Source of the DNA: Negativicutes bacterium
Lineage (GTDB): Bacteria > Bacillota > Negativicutes > SKW292
Length of the DNA: 16,205 nt
Assembly (NCBI GenBank): GCA_026416215.1
Contig: JAOAFP010000022.1
Span: 814 to 17,018, forward strand
Direction of reading: 5' to 3'
The notes under the pieces were generated by a model, which was not told where the DNA came from, did not search any database, and worked only from the letters and a program-made list of their open reading frames with translations. Of the stretch, positions 14,407 to 16,205 are shown piece by piece. The position numbers and the translations under genes are program-made. How positions within the stretch are numbered: the stretch's first letter is position 1; each line of letters opens with the position of its first letter.

Positions 14407-15195
14407 TTACCGCTTCAGGTTGCTGGCAATCTGCAGCATGCTGTCGGCGGTGGTTATGGTCTTGGAATTCATCTCATAAGCCCGCTGGGCAATAATCAAG
14501 TTGGTCATTTCCGACACCACTGACACGTTGGATGATTCGAGGTAAAACTGCTGCAGGCTGCCCGCCCCATCACTCATCGGGTTGGAGATAACCGGTGTGC
14601 CGGAGGCCGGGGTTTCAACCACCAGATTCTGGCCGATGTTCAGCAGCCCGGACGGGTTGATGAACCGGGCCAGGGTTATCTGCCCGATATTCTGCGACTG
14701 TTGGGTGTTGGGGTCGGTGACCGATACCATGCCGTTGGGGGCGATTGTCAGTCCCACCGACCCCTGAGGAATAGTTATGTTGGGAGTGAGCAGGTAACCC
14801 TGCGGGGTTACCAACCGCCCCTGAGAATCCTTGTTGAAATTTCCGGCCCGGGTATAGGCCGTGGTTCCGTCCGGCATCTGGATCTGAAAGAATCCGTCTC
14901 CCTCGATCGCCACGTCGAACGAGTTTCCGGTCTGCAGCAGCGCTCCCTGGCTGTAGATTTTGTTTATGGCCTGCAATGCCACCCCTGAGCCCAGCTGCAT
15001 GCCGGTCGGCAACTGGGTGTCCTCACTGGTGCGGGCGCCGGGATCCTGCAGGTTCTGGTAGAGGAGATCAGCAAACTCGGCCCGTTCCAGCTTGTAACCG
15101 GTGGTGTTTACATTGGCCAGATTGTTGGCGATGGTGTCAACATTGGTCTGCTGGGCCACCATGCCGGTCCCGCCGGTGTAAAGTGCCTTCATCAT
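14407..15195 (-). CDS. flgG: FlgG: flagellar distal rod protein
   Basis: A 262-residue rod protein, the usual FlgG length. The N-terminus has the rod/hook motif NLANVNTTGYK at 25-35, inside TIANNLANVNTTGY. The middle has FDVAIEGDGFFQI and YTRAGNFNKDSQGRLVTPQG. The C-terminus is typical of the family: LESSNVSVVSEMTNLIIAQR followed by AYEMNSKTITTADSMLQIAS. FlgG is exported by the flagellar type III system without a signal peptide and polymerises into the distal rod that the P and L rings surround. ATG at 15195 with GGGGGA about 9 bases upstream. It follows flgF after 96 bases, the longest gap in the window, and precedes flgA by 26. The equivalent in Bacillus is flhP. Confidence 0.95.
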   Translation of the reverse strand: MMKALYTGGTGMVAQQTNVDTIANNLANVNTTGYKLERAEFADLLYQNLQDPGARTSEDTQLPTGMQLGSGVALQAINKIYSQGALLQTGNSFDVAIEGDGFFQIQMPDGTTAYTRAGNFNKDSQGRLVTPQGYLLTPNITIPQGSVGLTIAPNGMVSVTDPNTQQSQNIGQITLARFINPSGLLNIGQNLVVETPASGTPVISNPMSDGAGSLQQFYLESSNVSVVSEMTNLIIAQRAYEMNSKTITTADSMLQIASNLKR

Positions 15196-15291
15196 AATTC
15201 GGCTTCCCCCTTTTGTCCGGTGCTTGTTTCAGTCATTCCACAAGCGGGGTCTCCGTCAGTCCGGTCCAACCCCGTTTTGGTGCGGTGACGA

Positions 15292-16086
15292 TCAGAAGCG
15301 CGCCACCTCGTTGATAATCTTGTTGAGTAGCGAGTCCTCGGTGGTTATGACCTTCGAACTCATTTCGTAGGAACGGTTGGCAGCAATCAAGTTCACCATT
15401 TCGCTGACCACGTTGACGTTCGACATTTCCAGTACCCCCTGCTTGACCGTTCCCGATGCCGGCAGCGGCAGCACCGTATCGTCGGTATTGCGCCACAGAT
15501 TTCCGCCTTCCTTCTCCAGTTGCCGCACATTCTCAAACTCCACCACCCACAGTCTACCCGGGCTGACGTCGATGTTGGCTGCCTGCTCCACCCCGTTGTT
15601 ATGGACGTAAATCGTCCCGTCGTCGGCAATGCTCACCCGAACGTTGGGCTGGTCAGCGTTGATCACCAACGGCACGCCGCCATCCCCCAGCACCCGATAT
15701 CCTTGTTGGTTGACCAGTTCGCCGGCGGTGTTGACGGTGAACGATCCGTCACGGGTGTAGCGGTAGCCGTTTGGCGTTTCCAGCACAAAAAACCCCCTGC
15801 CCTGGATGGCCACGTCCAGATATCGGCCGGTCGACTGGATTGCCCCCTGACTGTGAATAGGCACGATTGCCGAAGGCAGCACGCCCGTTCCCAGCGGCCC
15901 GACTTCAGCCGGCGGGCGCTTCTGGTCGTCGATCCTTTCCACCAGCAGCGAGGCGAAGTCCCCGCTCAGCATTATATCCTTCTTGTAGCCGGTGGTGTTG
16001 ACGTTGGCCAGGTTGTTGGCCGTCACGTTAACCCGCTCCATGTCCGACATCATCCCCGAAGCCCCGGTGTACAGTCCTCTGATCAC
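15292..16086 (-). CDS. flgF: FlgF/FlhO: flagellar proximal rod protein
   Basis: A 264-residue rod protein of the FlgF/FlgG family. The canonical N-terminus MIRGLYTGASGM starts at GTG 16086, preceded 8 bases upstream by a perfect AAGGAGG; the earlier in-frame GTG at 16095 is part of that ribosome site and should not be used. Other marks: NNLANVNTTGYKKD (24-37), LDVAIQGRGFFVLETPNG (90-107), YTRDGSFTVNTAGELVNQQG (110-129), VLEMSNVNVVSEMVNLIAAN (218-237) and YEMSSKVITTEDSLLNKII (240-258). It polymerises into the rod after type III export. It begins 5 bases after the mreB/mbl stop, an arrangement matching Bacillus mbl-flhO-flhP, so FlhO is an equally good name. Slightly longer and more divergent from FlgG in the central part, as expected for FlgF. 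Confidence 0.93.
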   Translation of the reverse strand: MIRGLYTGASGMMSDMERVNVTANNLANVNTTGYKKDIMLSGDFASLLVERIDDQKRPPAEVGPLGTGVLPSAIVPIHSQGAIQSTGRYLDVAIQGRGFFVLETPNGYRYTRDGSFTVNTAGELVNQQGYRVLGDGGVPLVINADQPNVRVSIADDGTIYVHNNGVEQAANIDVSPGRLWVVEFENVRQLEKEGGNLWRNTDDTVLPLPASGTVKQGVLEMSNVNVVSEMVNLIAANRSYEMSSKVITTEDSLLNKIINEVARF

Positions 16087-16091
16087 CTGCT

Positions 16092-16205
16092 TCACCTCCT
16101 TCCTTTTTCAGATGTATCGGCCAGAACGTCCAGGTTATCAAGGGCCATTCCCGTGCCCATGACCACGCATTCCAGGCTGTTCTCAGCCACGTACACATTG
16201 ATCCC
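16092..16205 (-). CDS. mreB: MreB/Mbl rod-shape actin, C-terminal end only
   Basis: The minus strand reads 37 codons and a TGA stop (16094-16092) from the window edge. The peptide GINVYVAENSLECVVMGTGM followed by ALDNLD matches the conserved end of MreB-family actins (the pattern VAE-P-L-CVA-GTG-AL in Bacillus Mbl and MreB). The last residues, SEKGRR, are encoded by the ribosome site of the next gene. MreB filaments lie under the inner membrane and guide lateral wall synthesis. Only about a tenth of the gene is visible, so MreB and Mbl cannot be told apart by sequence. The downstream pair of rod genes favours Mbl by synteny. Confidence 0.82.
   Translation of the reverse strand, partial: GINVYVAENSLECVVMGTGMALDNLDVLADTSEKGRR
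16094..16102 (-). promoter_or_regulatory. strong ribosome binding site of flgF, inside the end of mreB
   Basis: On the minus strand the end of mreB carries AAGGAGGTGA, a near-complete match to the anti-Shine-Dalgarno sequence, 8 bases before GTG 16086. It decides the flgF start and suggests that flgF translation is strong or coupled to mreB. Confidence 0.8.

Noticed and set aside
15245..15274. inverted repeat CGGGGT/ACCCCG between flgF and flgG as a terminator
   Set aside because: The stem is only 6 pairs with an 18-base loop. On the transcribed minus strand it is not followed by a run of T; the short T-run lies on the wrong side.
15233..15496. 87-codon minus-strand frame spanning the end of flgF and the gap
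   Set aside because: It is out of frame with flgF for most of its length, Gly/Arg-rich, and has no recognisable features.
16087..16095. earlier GTG start for flgF at 16095
   Set aside because: It is part of the ribosome binding site and would add three residues before the canonical MIRGLYT start.

Overview
The window is a GC-rich stretch (around 60% by eye) in which every gene I can support lies on the minus strand. Gaps are at most about 96 bases and several genes overlap or nearly touch, so it reads from the high-coordinate end to the low-coordinate end like one long operon or a few nested ones. The mixture is diagnostic. It has a Firmicutes-type order of mreB/mbl followed by two flagellar rod genes (as in Bacillus mbl-flhO-flhP). 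It also has genes that only make sense with an outer membrane: flagellar L and P rings, MCE/Mla lipid transport, TolC and a TamB-like protein. This points to a diderm Firmicute, most likely a flagellated member of the Negativicutes (Sporomusa/Selenomonas relatives). A high-GC diderm lineage such as Limnochordia cannot be excluded from sequence alone.

Layout in transcription order. (1) 16205-16092: the last 37 codons of an MreB/Mbl actin. (2) 16086-11122: flagellar rod and ring block flgF, flgG, flgA, flgH, flgI and a short flgJ (rod-binding domain only). (3) 11109-7303: three exported proteins of unsettled role, namely an AMIN-phosphodiester glycosidase (NAGPA) fusion, a 99-residue lipoyl/HlyD-like single domain, and a large SpoIVB-type S55 peptidase-like protein. 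(4) 7266-4438: mlaE, mlaF and a long mlaD. (5) 4385-2979: a TolC-type outer-membrane efflux protein. (6) 2918 to the window edge: the first ~972 codons of a TamB/AsmA-like protein that runs off the window.

How they fit together. MreB directs the elongation machinery. FlgF/FlgG build the rod, FlgJ helps cap it, and FlgA, FlgI and FlgH build the rings that take the rod through peptidoglycan and outer membrane. MlaE/MlaF/MlaD form a phospholipid transporter whose MlaD carries a long helical stretch and a C-terminal beta-rich domain. This matches the one-protein envelope bridge described in Veillonella, so MlaA, MlaB and MlaC need not be present, and none is seen here. The TamB-like protein is a second candidate lipid bridge, and TolC is the export channel.

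The part least explained by known systems is the middle cassette (11109-7303). The S55 protein has its catalytic-type GMSGSP serine motif before its GHPF histidine motif, the reverse of SpoIVB. It shares an apparent transcription unit with a translationally coupled glycosidase/lipoyl-domain pair, exactly between the flagellar rings and the lipid transporter. No RNA genes, mobile elements or CRISPR arrays were seen, and there is no gene-free stretch longer than 300 bases.
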